Positions 50,198-64,000 are shown, counted from the first letter of the stretch. The stretch: 64,000 nt of DNA from Hirudo medicinalis (GCA_011800805.1 MPNW01000035.1:398003-462002); one strand, 5' to 3'. Numbers and translations: made by a program. The notes: generated by a model from the letters alone, not told the origin.

Positions 50198-50889
50198 CAA
50201 CGACATATGTGTCCAGTATCGCGTTACTTTACCTAAGCGCAATGGAGTACTTTTTGCTTGTAGCTAAGTACGGAAAATTTTCAGTGCTTTTACTTGTAAC
50301 GAAGTAAGATTTTCGGAAATACTGTTACTTCGTCCGCCATGAAGCGTTACAAAGTAACGTTTTTTCAATCGGTTTTGTGATTTTATAGGAAACTGGAATC
50401 TGCAAAAACATTAAGGAAAATAATCCGCCCATTGCACATCATATAATAATTTGTGAATAAAATGAGCCTACATTCTTTTAAATCTGCAAAGGTTTGATGT
50501 GAAACAGTGGCGCATCCAAGGTTCTTACACTCCAATTTTGATAAATAAATAAAAAAGGATAAGTACTAACTATTAATAACTACTATTTATCAATATTAAC
50601 TAAGTAGTGACATTCTTACTAATGGAAGTGTTTTCCTCAACCAATGTATATAGCATTTAACGGTTTATACATTAGTTCAAACAGTTACGTTTGAAACATG
50701 GTGTATAATCACAATTAAATAGCATAAGATGGTTAAGGAATGACTTGCAAAATCAGCTTCAGTACTTTTACTTTCTAATTTTAAAGTAATTTTGAAGTGC
50801 TGATGCTTTTTACTTTTACTTAAGTACATTTTGGGGTGTTACTTGTACTTTTACTTAAGTACTGAAGAGCAGTACTTTTTACAACACTG
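50198..50889. mobile_element. hAT-type non-autonomous element with perfect TSD
   Basis: GTAGTTAC occurs at 50190-50197 and again at 50890-50897, an exact 8-bp target duplication. The right end, reversed, is CAGTGTTGTAAAAAGTACTG, a widespread hAT terminus, and both ends are rich in AAGTAACG/ACTTAAGTA subterminal repeats. The left terminus has diverged. No transposase is encoded in the 692 bp. Confidence 0.85.
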
Positions 50890-50941
50890 GTAGTTACAAT
50901 CTTTTAGGTGCGCCCATCTTCGTTTGGATCACTACTTTCTT

Positions 50942-51700
50942 CATGCTTTGCACAGGACCTAAAAAGTAATAAATTTCAGAAACTTGGAATTTTAGTACTA
51001 AAATGTCTTTTTAAAAAAATGAGGGAATTACTAAAAAAGTTCCTAAAGTATTAATTAATTTTATTGAGGGCTCAAAAATGACGGGAATTGGTTCTCTTTC
51101 TAGCTGTACACAGGAAGGCATTCAATTAAGCATCGTATTATGTTCTCTTGTTTGTTTGATAACACTGCTAATTATGCCTGGAGTTTGTTCTTTCAATAGT
51201 AACTCCAACAAGCAAATTCTTGGTACCTATAAATACCTAAGAACAAAGAATTGATGTTTTTTAAGGAGAACACGGGAGTAATGTACTCCATTTAGATAGC
51301 ACCACAGACAGGGTTGGAGGCGCTTCTTGTTAGCCATTTATAGCCCTCCTTCCCAAGGGAACTGTGGCAGTGCAGGCTGGGTTTCGAACACGACACATTA
51401 CGACTGTTGCCATTACCGTCGTACGCAGGAGCGAAACTCACTCGGCCAATCTGCACGAGTAATGATGGCTACAAATTCCTGTAGAGAGATATGGTCAGAA
51501 TGGTGCTAACACTCATCACTTGGCAGGCATATCTTTTTATATACTTTTGGCCTTCTTTTTATATTTTGTATTACAAATCTAAAGTCTATAAAAAATAAAC
51601 AACAAAGTCTAAATAACGGTATTTATGTCAATAAATTTGGTCCTAAAATAGTGAATAAAAAGTCCTAAGTCTGAGTTTCCAAATTCCTGAATGAGCCATG
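50942..51700 (-). mobile_element. TIR DNA element, copy B, with nested SINE
   Basis: The left end CATGCTTTGCACAGG and right end CCTGAATGAGCCATG are divergent versions of the termini at 43993 and 45395, with matching interior blocks (e.g. GTACAGCTAGAA versus GCACAGCTAGAA, reversed). The orientation is opposite to copy A. A tRNA-derived SINE is nested at 51283-51456. Confidence 0.7.
51283..51456 (-). mobile_element. tRNA-derived SINE, copy 2
   Basis: The reverse complement has ATTGGCCGAGTGAGTTTCGC (A-box region), GGTAATGGCAACAGTCGTAA, a B-box-like GTTCGAAACCC, then AAGAAGCGCCTC and GTGCTATCTAAATGGAGTA at the tail. It is about full length and aligns with copy 1 throughout. Confidence 0.85.
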
Positions 51701-51917
51701 TATTTTGTTTTGGTTTATGGCAGGGACAAGACAGATATATTTTATGAACATATACATTTCATATATATATGAGGACAGATTTATTTTATGAACATGACAC
51801 AAAATGTTCCAATGGAATTTGAGAGGACATCACTTAAATACCAATATGCTTAAAACTTAACTATTGTCAGCAAAGGTAAAATATTAATCGATAATGATCC
51901 TGATTTCTGTCAAATTG

Positions 51918-53302
51918 TTAGGCTTGTCTTAACTCAGTTTTTCCATTCTTGGTATCTAGTTGCATGAGGCTTCCACTGGCTGGTCTGCCTTCTCCAACAG
52001 ACCACTTAAACAGCAAGCTGGGAGGAATCAAAGTTAATGAATTCAATAATCTTCACTACTTTAATGATGTGATAATATTACCTTGACACTGCCTCAAGTG
52101 ATGTCCAAGAATCAAAGTTAGCCTTTGGCATGAACTTTCTGTTCATTGGTGTATCAAGCGTTGATCTATAATGATGAATGATTAAACCTACATTAATCTT
52201 ATTAGCCATGGTGGTTGAAGAGCAATGCTAACGGCAAGATGGCTGCTATGGTTGATCCGGTAGGAAGGCCCGATTTTGGGGCAGCAAGACTTTTGACTAG
52301 ATGGTGCACAGCTGCTTTTGCGAGCCCATAGCCAATCATGCCTTAACGTAACATAACAATTATTTAGAGTGGTTAAGAAGACCAATGCATATGCAGTAAC
52401 CACTCCTTTTCAATTTCTGATATCTTTATTCTGATGTATTTACTTAGGTTTATCTTGAATTTAGCTGCTGTGTTCCCATTTATTCTATAGAGAAACTACC
52501 CTCATGCAAAAGAAATTGTTTTTTTTTAGGTTTACTGAAGGTTTCTTAAACAACTTACCATCTTCAAGTATATCATGTAAAATTAGGTTTAACAAATTTT
52601 TTATGATTTCTTTTGTTTCACTGTCTTACCTGGACATCCAGATAAGGCACCTTGAGCACCAGTCAAAACAAGTAGTCCACCATCTTTTAAGAACTTTGTA
52701 CTCAAGGACGAGCATATGGTGGATGTCCAAACACTTTGCTTCCAGGTTAAATCAGCATTTTTGATAAAATCTATAAATAAAATAATATTAGCAACTAATA
52801 TCCTGATTTCATTTTGACAAAAGAATACTTGATTAGTCTAAGTTATTTTCACCAAATTTAAACTGTTTTTTAAAGTTTGGTATTGAGTGCCTCTTGAGTC
52901 CAGCATAACTAATATGGGTTTAATTCACCTCATCATAAATTAGTATTCAATGATTTAACCTTCAGAAGCTGCATTTCCCCCAGCCCATCCTCCTGCCACA
53001 CACAAAACTGCATCAAACTTCTCTTCTCCAATAGCCTCTGAAACCTTTTGATGCACATCAGTACTCTGTTCTTGCCATGATTCAGTTGATTTCACAAGAA
53101 TGTTACAATTTGCATCATCATTGGTGGTTAAATCGACGTTTGCAACCCACTGAAAATGATTAATATTAAATTCGATTAAATCAACAATATTTTTTAATGC
53201 AGCAAAACTAACCCAGTGTTTAGAACAGAAATACTTTACGATGTTAGAACCTAACGCTCCTTTGCCACCATAAACCAACACTTTGCCAGCATGTGACGCC
53301 AT
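51918..53302 (-). CDS. QDPR: Dihydropteridine reductase
   Basis: The first exon starts at 53302 ([20 protein letters not shown]) with the NADH-binding GGxGALGS motif. Later exons give [56 protein letters not shown] (YxxxK catalytic pair) and [20 protein letters not shown]. The protein ends near [13 protein letters not shown] at TAA 51918. This short-chain reductase regenerates tetrahydrobiopterin in the cytosol for aromatic amino acid hydroxylases. The frame is open upstream of the chosen Met, but the family start fits MASHAGK. Its 5' end faces LAMTOR3 across about 1 kb. Confidence 0.95.
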
Positions 53303-54304
53303 CCCTCCTCGTCGCAGTAGTATAGCAGTGCCGTTTGCACAACCTTTGGTTAAATACCTAAAGTTCGACTCACTAAATCCAAAATCCAAATTCCATAGGT
53401 CAATGCAGTGGATGCCGAAATGTTCAACTTGTAAAAAATATAACCGTTGTGAAATAAAGAATACAATTAAAGCTATGCTAACCACATGAACAATCTATAA
53501 GTTAAATCTAATTGGGGCGTCTCGGGATCTCAACATAGTGAAATTGAAAAATAATTAAATTAGGGGTTTAGTAATTTTTTATGCAATATATTTAGATGAT
53601 GTTTAAATTTTTTATAATAAGATTTATCCCTTTGTTCTATCTCTATTTGAATCTTATCTCCTTTGCCCCATTCTAGTCTGAAAGATGATATTTTAGACTT
53701 CGTCAGCATATAAATCGCAAACAAAAAATCTTTCCAATTTCAAGCCAGGTAACGGTGAAATTTTAACTAATTTGACGATTTAATCAGAATCTAGAGTGAA
53801 CATCTTAAAGTTGATAAGTTCTGAAGACGATGTTGCAATTTATTTTAAATTTTGTCGTAAATAAAACGACAATCAGAAAGCGAGTTTTTTGGGTGTGATG
53901 AGAAAAAGGTGAATAAAGAATGGTGAAATGCTAACTTATTTGACAGATTATGTAATTGCAATTGGAAAATTAATCTCAGATAATTTATAAGTATGTTGGC
54001 ATAATTTATTTATAATTCTGTCGTAAATAAGTTACAAAGGAAAGCCTGTTATTATAAATGAAGTTCATTAGTGGTCTGGTAATTAATATAAATGCTATAT
54101 AATATAATCTATTATAACTTAAACATTACTTTATGTTTATTGAACATACTCGTGTAATGATAGAAATTTTATATTTTCTAAGACATTAGTCAAATTTCGA
54201 ATTATCATTTAGTCTAATATAATAATTTCTATGCACTTGGATGTTTTTTGTTTTGTTTGGCAGCCATTGTCATGTGAACGTTTGTCGATGATAATAGTAG
54301 AAAA
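53303..54304. other. Divergent intergenic interval QDPR/LAMTOR3
   Basis: AT-rich DNA with no recognisable gene. It must hold the promoters of both flanking genes. No clear TATA box or repeat was found. Confidence 0.45.
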
Positions 54305-55271
54305 ATGATCGAGGTTCGCTTGAAAGATTATTCGGTTCCTCTCTTGCAATTCGTAGATATCTCGACAGATTTCTTGAATGAAGGGTTTATATTATTACGA
54401 TTAATGATGCAATAACTACTTTTGTAATTTAAAAATTTGACAGGATGCAAATCAAAGTTACTTTCATCACTTGTTGAATAGGTTTGAATTATGAAATCAT
54501 TTGTGATTATATGCTAATTATGTTCTACGTAATTTCTTCAGCATTGAGGGGGCTCTTGCCATTGCTATCACTGACAAGGAAGGTGTGCCTCTTATACTAG
54601 GTTCCTGAATTGATTGTTTATGTTATGTTTGATAATTGATTATGTTACGTCATGAATTGCATCACATTAAAAACATTTACGAGAACTTACCCATAATGAT
54701 ATAAACCTCATATTACAAGTGCTTTGCAAAAGCCTTCTTTGTGACAGCACAAATTCAAACCCTGTTTTGGGAGCATTGTCCAAAGCACCTAGTTATGTAA
54801 TGGATGCTAACAAGCATGCCAATTGGAGTCTGAATAACGTGATTAACACCCATCTGCTTTATTTACGAATAGTCGAGAAGACAAAACTTCCCCCCAGCAT
54901 ACTGAAGATCTCGGCGACAATCGATAGTTCATTCGAGCAGTCTAATCGGCTTGGGTTTGGTGACACAAAACATATTACAGCATTCTTTTCAAACTACCAG
55001 GTGGGAACATTGCATTAAGAAGTGCTATAATGCAGGTAACAATCAAACCTGCACCAATTTCAGTTGGTTTGCTTTAATAAGGGGATGCTGTTTGTAACGG
55101 TGATTGCCGATGCCACTTCAAACACTGGTCAGTGCTATCATTGCATCATAATGTTTTGTATATGATATTTTCTTAAACTGTCATGCAGGTCAAATAATAA
55201 ATGCTGAGAAAGACTTATCACCAATCATCCAAAAAGTGGTGGAGGCACTTGAGCATGGACAAATACCCTGA
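54305..55271 (+). CDS. LAMTOR3: Ragulator subunit LAMTOR3 (MP1)
   Basis: The ATG at 54305 gives MIE, spliced (GAG/GTTCGC to TTTGACAG/GAT) to DANQSYFHHLL, then NSIEGALAIAITDKEGVPLI, LVEKTKLPPSILKISATIDS, RLGFGDTKHITAFFSNYQ, LVCFNKGMLFVTVIADATSN and a final exon with a PIIQKVVEALEHGQIP end, TGA at 55269. The five-strand roadblock fold, the VEGLxAIxVxDxxGVP-like block and total length fit LAMTOR3. That protein joins the Ragulator complex on lysosomes, recruits Rag GTPases and mTORC1, and scaffolds MEK1-ERK. All junctions are in phase. The gene converges on the Vasa gene, with 191 bases between stops. Confidence 0.88.
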
Positions 55272-55462
55272 CTCAAGTGGACAATCACAATTGTATTTCT
55301 AACAAGACATGTTCAAATAAAGCACACAACTTTATTTTATTGTCATCAGTACTTAAAATCACTCCAGTTTGGATCCGAGACATAATACTGAGAGGGAGGT
55401 CTGCCACCACACTAAACCAATCCAATGGAAGTCTCCAAACAAAATTCAAGAAAATGTAAAAA

Positions 55463-58400
55463 TCACATCCATTCTTCCTCTGCTGATTGAGTCTGTGAAG
55501 ATGGCCCATTACTGGATCCATTTTCTGCTTCATTTTGAGGTCTCCTTACTGGAAACTGTGTACAGAATTTCTATTATCCACTGACAACACAAGTTCAATT
55601 GAGCTCACTTACCCTGCCATTTCTTCTGCCATCAACCCCCCTAGAGCAGAATTCTCGATTCACAGGGCCACGACCACCTGTGGCCGCAGTCTCCAACCAT
55701 TTTGGAACTTCCTGTTGCGTCTGGAATATCAACAGAAAAATTGCTGGAATTGTGATATTTGTTTAAGTTGGCAGTAAAGACGTCACCTCGCCGAGAACTC
55801 TGACAAGGGGTCCGGCCAGATGTAAGTCATCTTGAAACGAAAAGAAGCTTAGAGCTCTGCCCGAATTCCCACAACGAGCCGTTCGGCCTATGCGATGAAT
55901 GTACTCGTCGACATCTTTTGGTAGATCGTAATTTATGACGTGCTTTATGCCTTGTATGTCGAGTCCTCTTGCTGCCACCGAAGTTGCCATGAGTATCTCA
56001 GCTTTACCTGGGAATCGTGGATCCAATGAGTCATTCTAAAAGCCTAAGGCATTTGTCGACTACTCACCCTCACGAAAGAATTTGATGGCCTCCTCTCTTT
56101 CCTTTTGATTCAGGTCTCTGTAGGAAAAAGTGAAAAGTTACTCTTGCAAAGGAAACATAATTTCGGGGAACACGAACCCGTGTATTGCTGTTATTTTTCT
56201 GTCTAAAAAGTCCCCTAAAGTTATGCATAATGCATCAGCATTCCTCTTGGTTTGAAAAAATACAATAACTTTCTCAGAACCTGTAAAGTTGTTGAAACTT
56301 ATGCAAAAGCACAATCACTCAGAATCTAGACAAAAATAGGAGCTCACCGATTTCTTTTAACACTTCAATGAGCTTCTCCTTTTTATTCTTGTTCTCAACC
56401 TTCCAAACAACCTGTTTTATGTTTTCATTTGCCTGGCCAAGGGTTCCAACAGTAACAAACAGGTAATCTCTTAAGATGTCAAATGCCAGTTTTTGAATTT
56501 CAAGTGGAAAAGTAGCACTAAATAAGAGAGTTTGTCTGTTATTATTTTGCAATCCTCCACACAATGACACCAAATTGACCACTTCATCATGAAATCCCAA
56601 GTCAAGCATTCTATCGGCCTCATCCAAAATGAGGGACTTGACAAATGACAAATCAATCTGAATATGAGAATGAAGATTAGCTAGTGATAGTTTCATTTGT
56701 AATGTCTTGACTAAGTCAAAAATAAATGTTAAGGAGATGTGCTAACATTATCTGAGGCTTTAAAATTGTACCTACATAGGCCACGTTACATATTGTTCCA
56801 ATGATCATGTTGCATTCATTATTTAATCATGTACTTTTGTGATTCCATTAATTCAAAGATGGCAACACAAAATTTGAATATAACCTTCTTATTCCTCACA
56901 AAGTCTTGAAGCCTTCCGACGGTGCCCACGACAATCGCAGCACCCTTTAGCTGCCTCATCTGATAAATCCTATCAAGTCCTCCATAGACGGGTACAGATT
57001 TAATGATAGTTCCATGTGAGAATTTTCTTATTTCTACGTGAATTTGTCGAGCTAGCTCTCTGGTAGGAGCAATTATGAGAACTGCGGGACTGGGGATATC
57101 ACTGTTTGCACAATCCCTCAAGACATTCTCATTGTTCACAAGGTCTGACAGAACTGGCACCAAAAATGCAGCCTTAAATGAATTTAAAATAAACATCAAA
57201 ACAACTCCAGAGCAACGTCTAAAAGCAGTTTGTGAGCCTACGGTTTTTCCCGAACCAGTCTGAGCCGAGGCCATCATGTCTCTTTTCTCCATTATGATAG
57301 GGATAGACCACTTCTGAACAGGAGTGAGAGTGGTATAGCCTAGCTTCTTGATGTTATCCAAAATTCTTGGAGTCAAATTTGCATCCTGAAACCTATAGGC
57401 AAAAAAGTGAATCATTTGGTTAATGCTAATAATTCAAAATAATACTACAAAATGTAGATAACATTAATGGCTTTCATTTAAACCGCTGAGGCTAATAATG
57501 TCTTCTGTTGATGACATGCCTAACTTCCTAACATGCCCACCTCTGAATGGGATCTTTAGGAGCATTTGGCCCAGAAACTTCAACTTTGCAGTTGGTCAAC
57601 TTATCAAAATGTTCACCCTTTTCCAATGCTTCAAAGAACTTCTCATCACTCTCATCAATATCAGGCGGAATGTATGGAGCATGAACAGGCTTGTCAATTG
57701 CTGATAATTTCAAATTTTTCAGTAACAACATTCAAATATCATCAAAGCTTCCTTTTACCTTTCAAGAAGTCCCTTGTATTGTCTTGTGCAGTCACACCTT
57801 TAGTATGTGATGCCCCTTCAGAGTGGTCAAATGAAGTTTTCTTTGGCAATCTGTTTGTCTGATTATTGAAACTCTCAATTTTATCAAAAGTAGTTTTGTT
57901 GCTCCTCAAATTTTCTGGATTGTTGTTGTACTTATTGCTGTTACTAATAATTTTGTCTCCATGTATTACAGATCTCCTGACATTCATCTGAGAATCTTGT
58001 CTGCGATTGATGTTCTCTGAATGACCTTCCTCCCTGTTGACCAAATGCTTAATTTGTGATTCAAAGAAACTTTCCCCTCTCTTCAAATCTTCATTTGTAT
58101 GCTTTGAATAAAGATGTCCTTTGCTGTCTTCTCTATCACCATCATCCCCTTGTTCTCGTGAGTCACAACTACTGAATACTATGTTATGTATTGTGGAGTG
58201 ATCCTGCAATTTGTTATCTTCAGCACAACCTTTCCATTCATTTACCAATGGACTCTCAGGATTATTGAATCTTTCATCCATTAAATTCTCTTCATTATGC
58301 ATCAGGTTTTCTTTTTCTTCCTTTTCACTATTCAGTGTCACTGATGATTTGATGGAATCATCAAGAGAATCATTTAAAATTTCATCAGCCAAACTGTCAT

Positions 58401-58643
58401 CTTTCAGTCTCAAATGAGACAAACCCAATAAACCTAATAAAAAATTAATAATCATTTAATAATGCCTGTAAAAAGTCACAAAAAGTGATAAAGATAAGAG
58501 CAAAGTCTTTTGATGAACCAAGGAATTCAAGAAATTCCCAAAAACAAAAGCACTTGTGGGCTATGCTTATATTGTGAAAATTAACTACTACTATCATTAT
58601 AAAACTCTTAGCAAACCTCACCGAATAAGTCTTTGTTCTCCAT
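55463..58643 (-). CDS. DDX4: Vasa-type DEAD-box RNA helicase (DDX4)
   Basis: The start exon MENKDLF (58643) joins a long acidic, Asn/Ser-rich N-terminal exon. Then come the Vasa signature [61 protein letters not shown]-motif [66 protein letters not shown] and [13 protein letters not shown]. The end, [17 protein letters not shown]...AEEEWM, TGA at 55463, has the acidic-Trp tail typical of Vasa rather than DDX3. Vasa acts in germ granules and piRNA processing. Two core motifs are altered: TPGR is TVGR (56918-56920) and HRIGRTGR is HRIGRTAR. No CCHC knuckle or RGG array is seen at the N-terminus. Confidence 0.93.
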
Positions 58644-60216
58644 ATTAAATGCTACAAATAAAAATCCTTCGTTCAAACAAACCTAAAAATGTATTTTAAT
58701 ATTGAAAACTTCTTCTATTGTACTTGTTTCCTTGAGCATATAAAATACCAATAAGCAAATATACACTATATCATGAGTAATGCATATGAAATAATGACCA
58801 TTTATCTAAGTTCAGCTATCTGCTTTAATAATGTTTTCTTAAATGTTTACAATTCAAACTATCTCAGAACATTTCACATAATAGAACTCCAATTAAATTT
58901 GACACAGTTATTTTGTTTATAATAACCTATATTAGGTGAATGGTCATTTTTGAAATTATGCTTCAAATCAATGCTAAACTAATGTGGCCCCTGTTAAAAT
59001 TATAAATTATGGCAAATGAAATTATGCAGGAAACTATACAAGATCTAGGATAAGTAAAATAAATGTTCACGTTAAATGCTGCCATCCGAAATAAGATGTG
59101 CACATTTTATGCCAGTAAAACATGTCCAATATCTAAAACTTACCAATGCAAATGTCAGTATTTATTTCAAACTTTGAAGTAAATCAATAAGTGAGAGGAC
59201 CGCTAACTTCTGATCTGAGCCGTTGCTTAATTGCCGCCATTCCGCATAAGGGTAACAAAGGGTAAAAATGATTAATTTTCACTTTTTTTAATTGCAAAAT
59301 ACATGTGGTTTCCGATATTTACTTAATTTTTTAAATTATTTGCTTATAAATTGTTAATCTATAGTTTTATTCAAACCACGCGGATGCTTTTGAGTGGTTT
59401 ATCATACAGACATTTAGTCTTCTTAAACCACTATAAATTAATGTTATGAATATTTGGCTCACAAATTGAGATCGCTAAATATAAATCCCTAGATTTAGAT
59501 ACCTAGATATAAAGTAATAGTATAAATTATCCTAAAGCAAAAAAATATAAATTAACTTGAAGTCTTGCAGAAGCTTGTAGGAATCTTGCATGTTACAATA
59601 GGCTAATGTTTTACCAGAATTTTTATAAAATTGATAAGAGACGTTCACTTGTGTTGCCTTACTAGATTTGAAGTCCCAGAGGTAATCTAATGACTTTTTT
59701 GCTTTTCCAAGACCAAATTGAATTACTTTGGTTGCCTGGAGGCTTCCACTTTGATGGGGATGTAGCTATTGGGAGGGGGAAGTAAATGTTAATATGCTAT
59801 CGCGAGTTTCCCATGATGTTAAAACATGAAACATTATCTCATGACAAATAAAGCAAATAAAGGACGCCAGATAATTTCTAAACAATTTTTGAAAGTTGGG
59901 ATAAATGAAATGATGTCCCTGTCTTAAATTATATAATGCCATAAAAATATATTGCAAACAAAACATTTAGAAAATCCTCCATTTAAAGTTTAAAATTGAA
60001 ATATTAGTAAAAAAATCTGCATAATTTTATTAGCTGTGACAATATCATAGAAAGAAAGAACCACGCTAATAAAGCGAATTGTCATCATCAAAAATTCGCA
60101 GGTGTTTCGTGTGGCTGTGCAGTGTGTGGGTTAACTAGAATAAAAGGGTTGCAGGCTCAGCTAACTAATCACGGGCTTTGAAAACGCTTTTGAGTTAGTC
60201 TACCGCTAAGTAGGTG
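58644..60216. other. Intergenic, DDX4 to HTATIP2
   Basis: AT-rich flanks of two head-to-head genes. No mobile element or coding segment recognised. No distinct core promoter motif was identified. Confidence 0.45.
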
Positions 60217-61510
<1,294 letters not shown>

Positions 61511-61747
61511 ACAGTACTTACATTACTGAACATTACACAATTTGTGCTAACTTTACTGCTGTCTGTTAAGTGCTTCTAATGCATATTTGACTGTTGACAC
61601 TGCTGTTGAACACTACTAAAGATATTACTTATAAAAAGCTTCATCTATAAGATGTTCCTAGAGTGCTTTTTATCATGATGTGTGAAACATAATATTAACA
61701 ATGGCTCATGTATAGCGATTGTCAGTGAAGTAACAGTCAGGGCAAGA

Positions 61748-64000
61748 TCAGGGACATTTTTTTTCAACACATCCCTTTCCACCTTCGTCATATTCCTGTT
61801 TTGATATCCACATTTGCTGGAAAGCCCCCTGGAAATTTTATGAAAATAAATACTTGTCCATAACTCTAGTAGAGCTTAATCTCACCAGCGATCCTAGTAT
61901 CGAGCCGCCGATCCAGCTGCTAAACTTTCTTTCGGCAGGAACAGGGGATGATATCATCTTCAATTTCATGCTCTGTTATAAAGCAAAAATATATATAATA
62001 ACAGACAAATAAAACAAATTAGCTTTAGATCAGTCTGAATTTTTCAAGAAAGTTTCATCAAAATAAGCAAGAAATGATCTCAATCAAAGGTATGATTTGT
62101 GTGAGTCCATTGGAGTTAAGAGAATCACTAGATGTTTATTGAAACAACAATTGGCTATAGAACTCACAGGTGGTGTTTTAGTACCCAAATCTCTGTTGAG
62201 GCGTTCAATGAACCCATTGAGGAGTGTATTTCCACCCACGACTATGACACTGTTATATAAATTCTGAATAGAAAAACGTTTCACTACTATGCTGCCCTCT
62301 CTCATTTTTGTTCTTAAATCTACTGAGAAATTATAATGAAACTCACAGGTTTTATATCAATGTCACAGAATCCAACACTGGTTGTGATAATATGGCTCAT
62401 GCTCAGCATGGTACTTCCTCCTTGAATGTCCTGAAGCATGAAGTGTTTTACAAACATCAAATTAATGATAATTTCTTGAACCCCATAAAACTTGTGAATT
62501 AACCATACTTTAATCAGTGAAGGATCAAACAGTCCCTCAGGGATTCGAAATCTTTCTGGTCCAAATACTTGATTATATCCAGTTGAGAATTCATAATTAT
62601 GTGTAGGCATATTTTCAATAATGGTCTCATCATAAGGAGAATCAGACACCTGCAGAGTGGTGGCTGCAAAGTCCCTCAAACCATCCTTCAACATGAAGTT
62701 ATTGAACGATTTTGTCAACTCCGGCAAAATTTTTTTCTTCCACCGGGGTGATTGCCCCTCTCCCACGACTTCCTTTTCAGCAATTGCAAATGGTGGCACA
62801 ATTTCAATATTCATCTCTTCCATCAACTTCTTGCATTCAAGAAGAATAAAGTCACCAGCCAATGGTGATTTCACGATTCCTATAAAATATTGGGTGTTAA
62901 AATTAAAAAATACAAAATCGACAAGCTGCAACCTTGTTGAATGACATATCCATCGTAAACTGGGACAGCAGATGTTAAGGTAGCTCCACTATCTAGCACC
63001 AAGCCTGTAGACCTTCCATTAGCAAATCTAAAATCAGGAGATTATTGCTTAGAATGCACAGTAAAATGAATTCACTGAAACATCATAAAAATCCTAGAAC
63101 AAGATTGTTTTGTTCCTTATCACATACAAATGTGATATTTTAGATGCCTGATTATTTAAGTTGATTTCTAAATTTTTAACACTTTAAAAATTTCCACTTT
63201 GTCTATTACTTTGTACCATCTTTTTGTAAATTTTGTTCTGAACACTAGATCATTTTGTTTTAACCGAACGTTATCATCGGCCTATGGGCCCTTCTATTTG
63301 CAAATCAATTTATACTTCTGTTTTTTGTGAACAGAATAGAAATTTGGTTTGGTGGTCCAATTGACCAATCAGTTTATGTACTAAAATAAATAAAAATAAA
63401 ACAATTTGAAAGCTTAAACTTACGCAGATAAAACTGCATTCTTTGCCAAGAAGAAGGCTGGTATATTATATTTCTCAAACATCAATTCTGTAAGTTTCTC
63501 CCTTTTTGGTCTCATATTCCACTTAGAAAGAAATAGTATATAAAGCAGAGGCAAAAGAAACTAATTAAAAAAAAAACAAATCTTACAGCTGGTTCAGACA
63601 TAAGAACAGGTTGTAACTCTGAGGGTGATCGAACATAATTTTCATAAATATAATCCAGTTGCCTTTCAAACAAGTCCCAGTCTTCAACTAAGCATTTAAT
63701 AATTATTAAACGTTTTATAATATTATTTTAATAAAAATCAAACATTTTTATCAAACAAGATACTAACTCATTCCTTCTTTGAGACACGTCGTCATTTCCA
63801 TACCTTTCCTTGGAACTTTAATATTAACTGTGTCAAAATGAAATTTCTTCTCTGATTTAACATTGTTGGAAGTAGCATCAGTGCTTGGGGTTACATCTTC
63901 TGATTCTACAAACCCCACAGCAGTAGGGAAATCAGCCTGATAATTTTAAAGATAAATATTTATTAATGAATGTAATCATAATGAGGCAAACTCGATAATC
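61748..64000 (-). CDS. Actin-like protein 6 (BAF53), 5' end beyond window
   Basis: Minus-strand exons encode (N to C) ADFPTAVGF near 63925-63940, [76 protein letters not shown] (phosphate loop), [51 protein letters not shown] and [20 protein letters not shown] to TGA 61748. The unbroken match to ACTL6A/B continues to the C-terminus. The subunit belongs to BAF (SWI/SNF), INO80 and TIP60 remodellers. The start exon lies past 64000. The acidic insert [12 protein letters not shown] near 63870-63900 is longer than I expect for the family. Confidence 0.92.

Noticed and set aside
52504..52764. Plus-strand frame of 86 codons in QDPR
   Set aside because: It overlaps QDPR exons and introns on the opposite strand without a family match.

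Overview
This is a eukaryotic (metazoan) nuclear window. Every recognisable gene is split by many short GT-AG introns, the DNA is AT-rich, and the conserved proteins are animal housekeeping or germline genes. TIP30/HTATIP2, a four-domain ArhGAP12/27-type RhoGAP and a Vasa helicase argue for an invertebrate animal. I cannot fix the phylum. One ambiguous base (N at 15931) marks it as draft assembly.

Layout. 1-12.3 kb: an unrecognised spliced gene (+) converging on MCMBP (-), then a retrotransposon relic and a REEP1-4-type gene (-). 12.3-21.3 kb: a divergent Nudix-hydrolase gene (-) beside a graveyard of mobile elements (LINE RT, RLE-type non-LTR element, hAT, Helitron) and weak unidentified exons. 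22-30 kb: a TATA promoter and a spliced gene for a small secreted prepropeptide, whose C-terminal cationic peptide has one predicted disulfide ring. 30-38.5 kb: gene-poor, with hAT, Tc1/mariner, LINE and SINE fragments and a stray broken exon of an ISWI remodeller. 38.5-64 kb: a dense housekeeping block: ArhGAP (+), delta-COP/ARCN1 (-), prohibitin (+), QDPR (-), LAMTOR3 (+), Vasa/DDX4 (-), TIP30 (+, with a one-base frameshift) and ACTL6/BAF53 (-, running off the window).

The genes form no single pathway. They are arranged as divergent pairs (ARCN1/PHB1, QDPR/LAMTOR3) and convergent pairs (gene 1/MCMBP, ArhGAP/ARCN1, LAMTOR3/Vasa, TIP30/ACTL6).

Most novel content: (a) the secreted single-disulfide peptide precursor at 26.7-29.7 kb; (b) a tRNA-derived SINE in at least three copies whose 3' tail matches a CR1/L2-like LINE in the same window; (c) a non-LTR family with an RLE-like C-terminal domain, whose 3' tail occurs three times, two copies facing each other; (d) a TIR element family present as two oppositely oriented copies, each carrying a different nested retroelement; (e) an hAT-type insertion with a perfect 8-bp target duplication.
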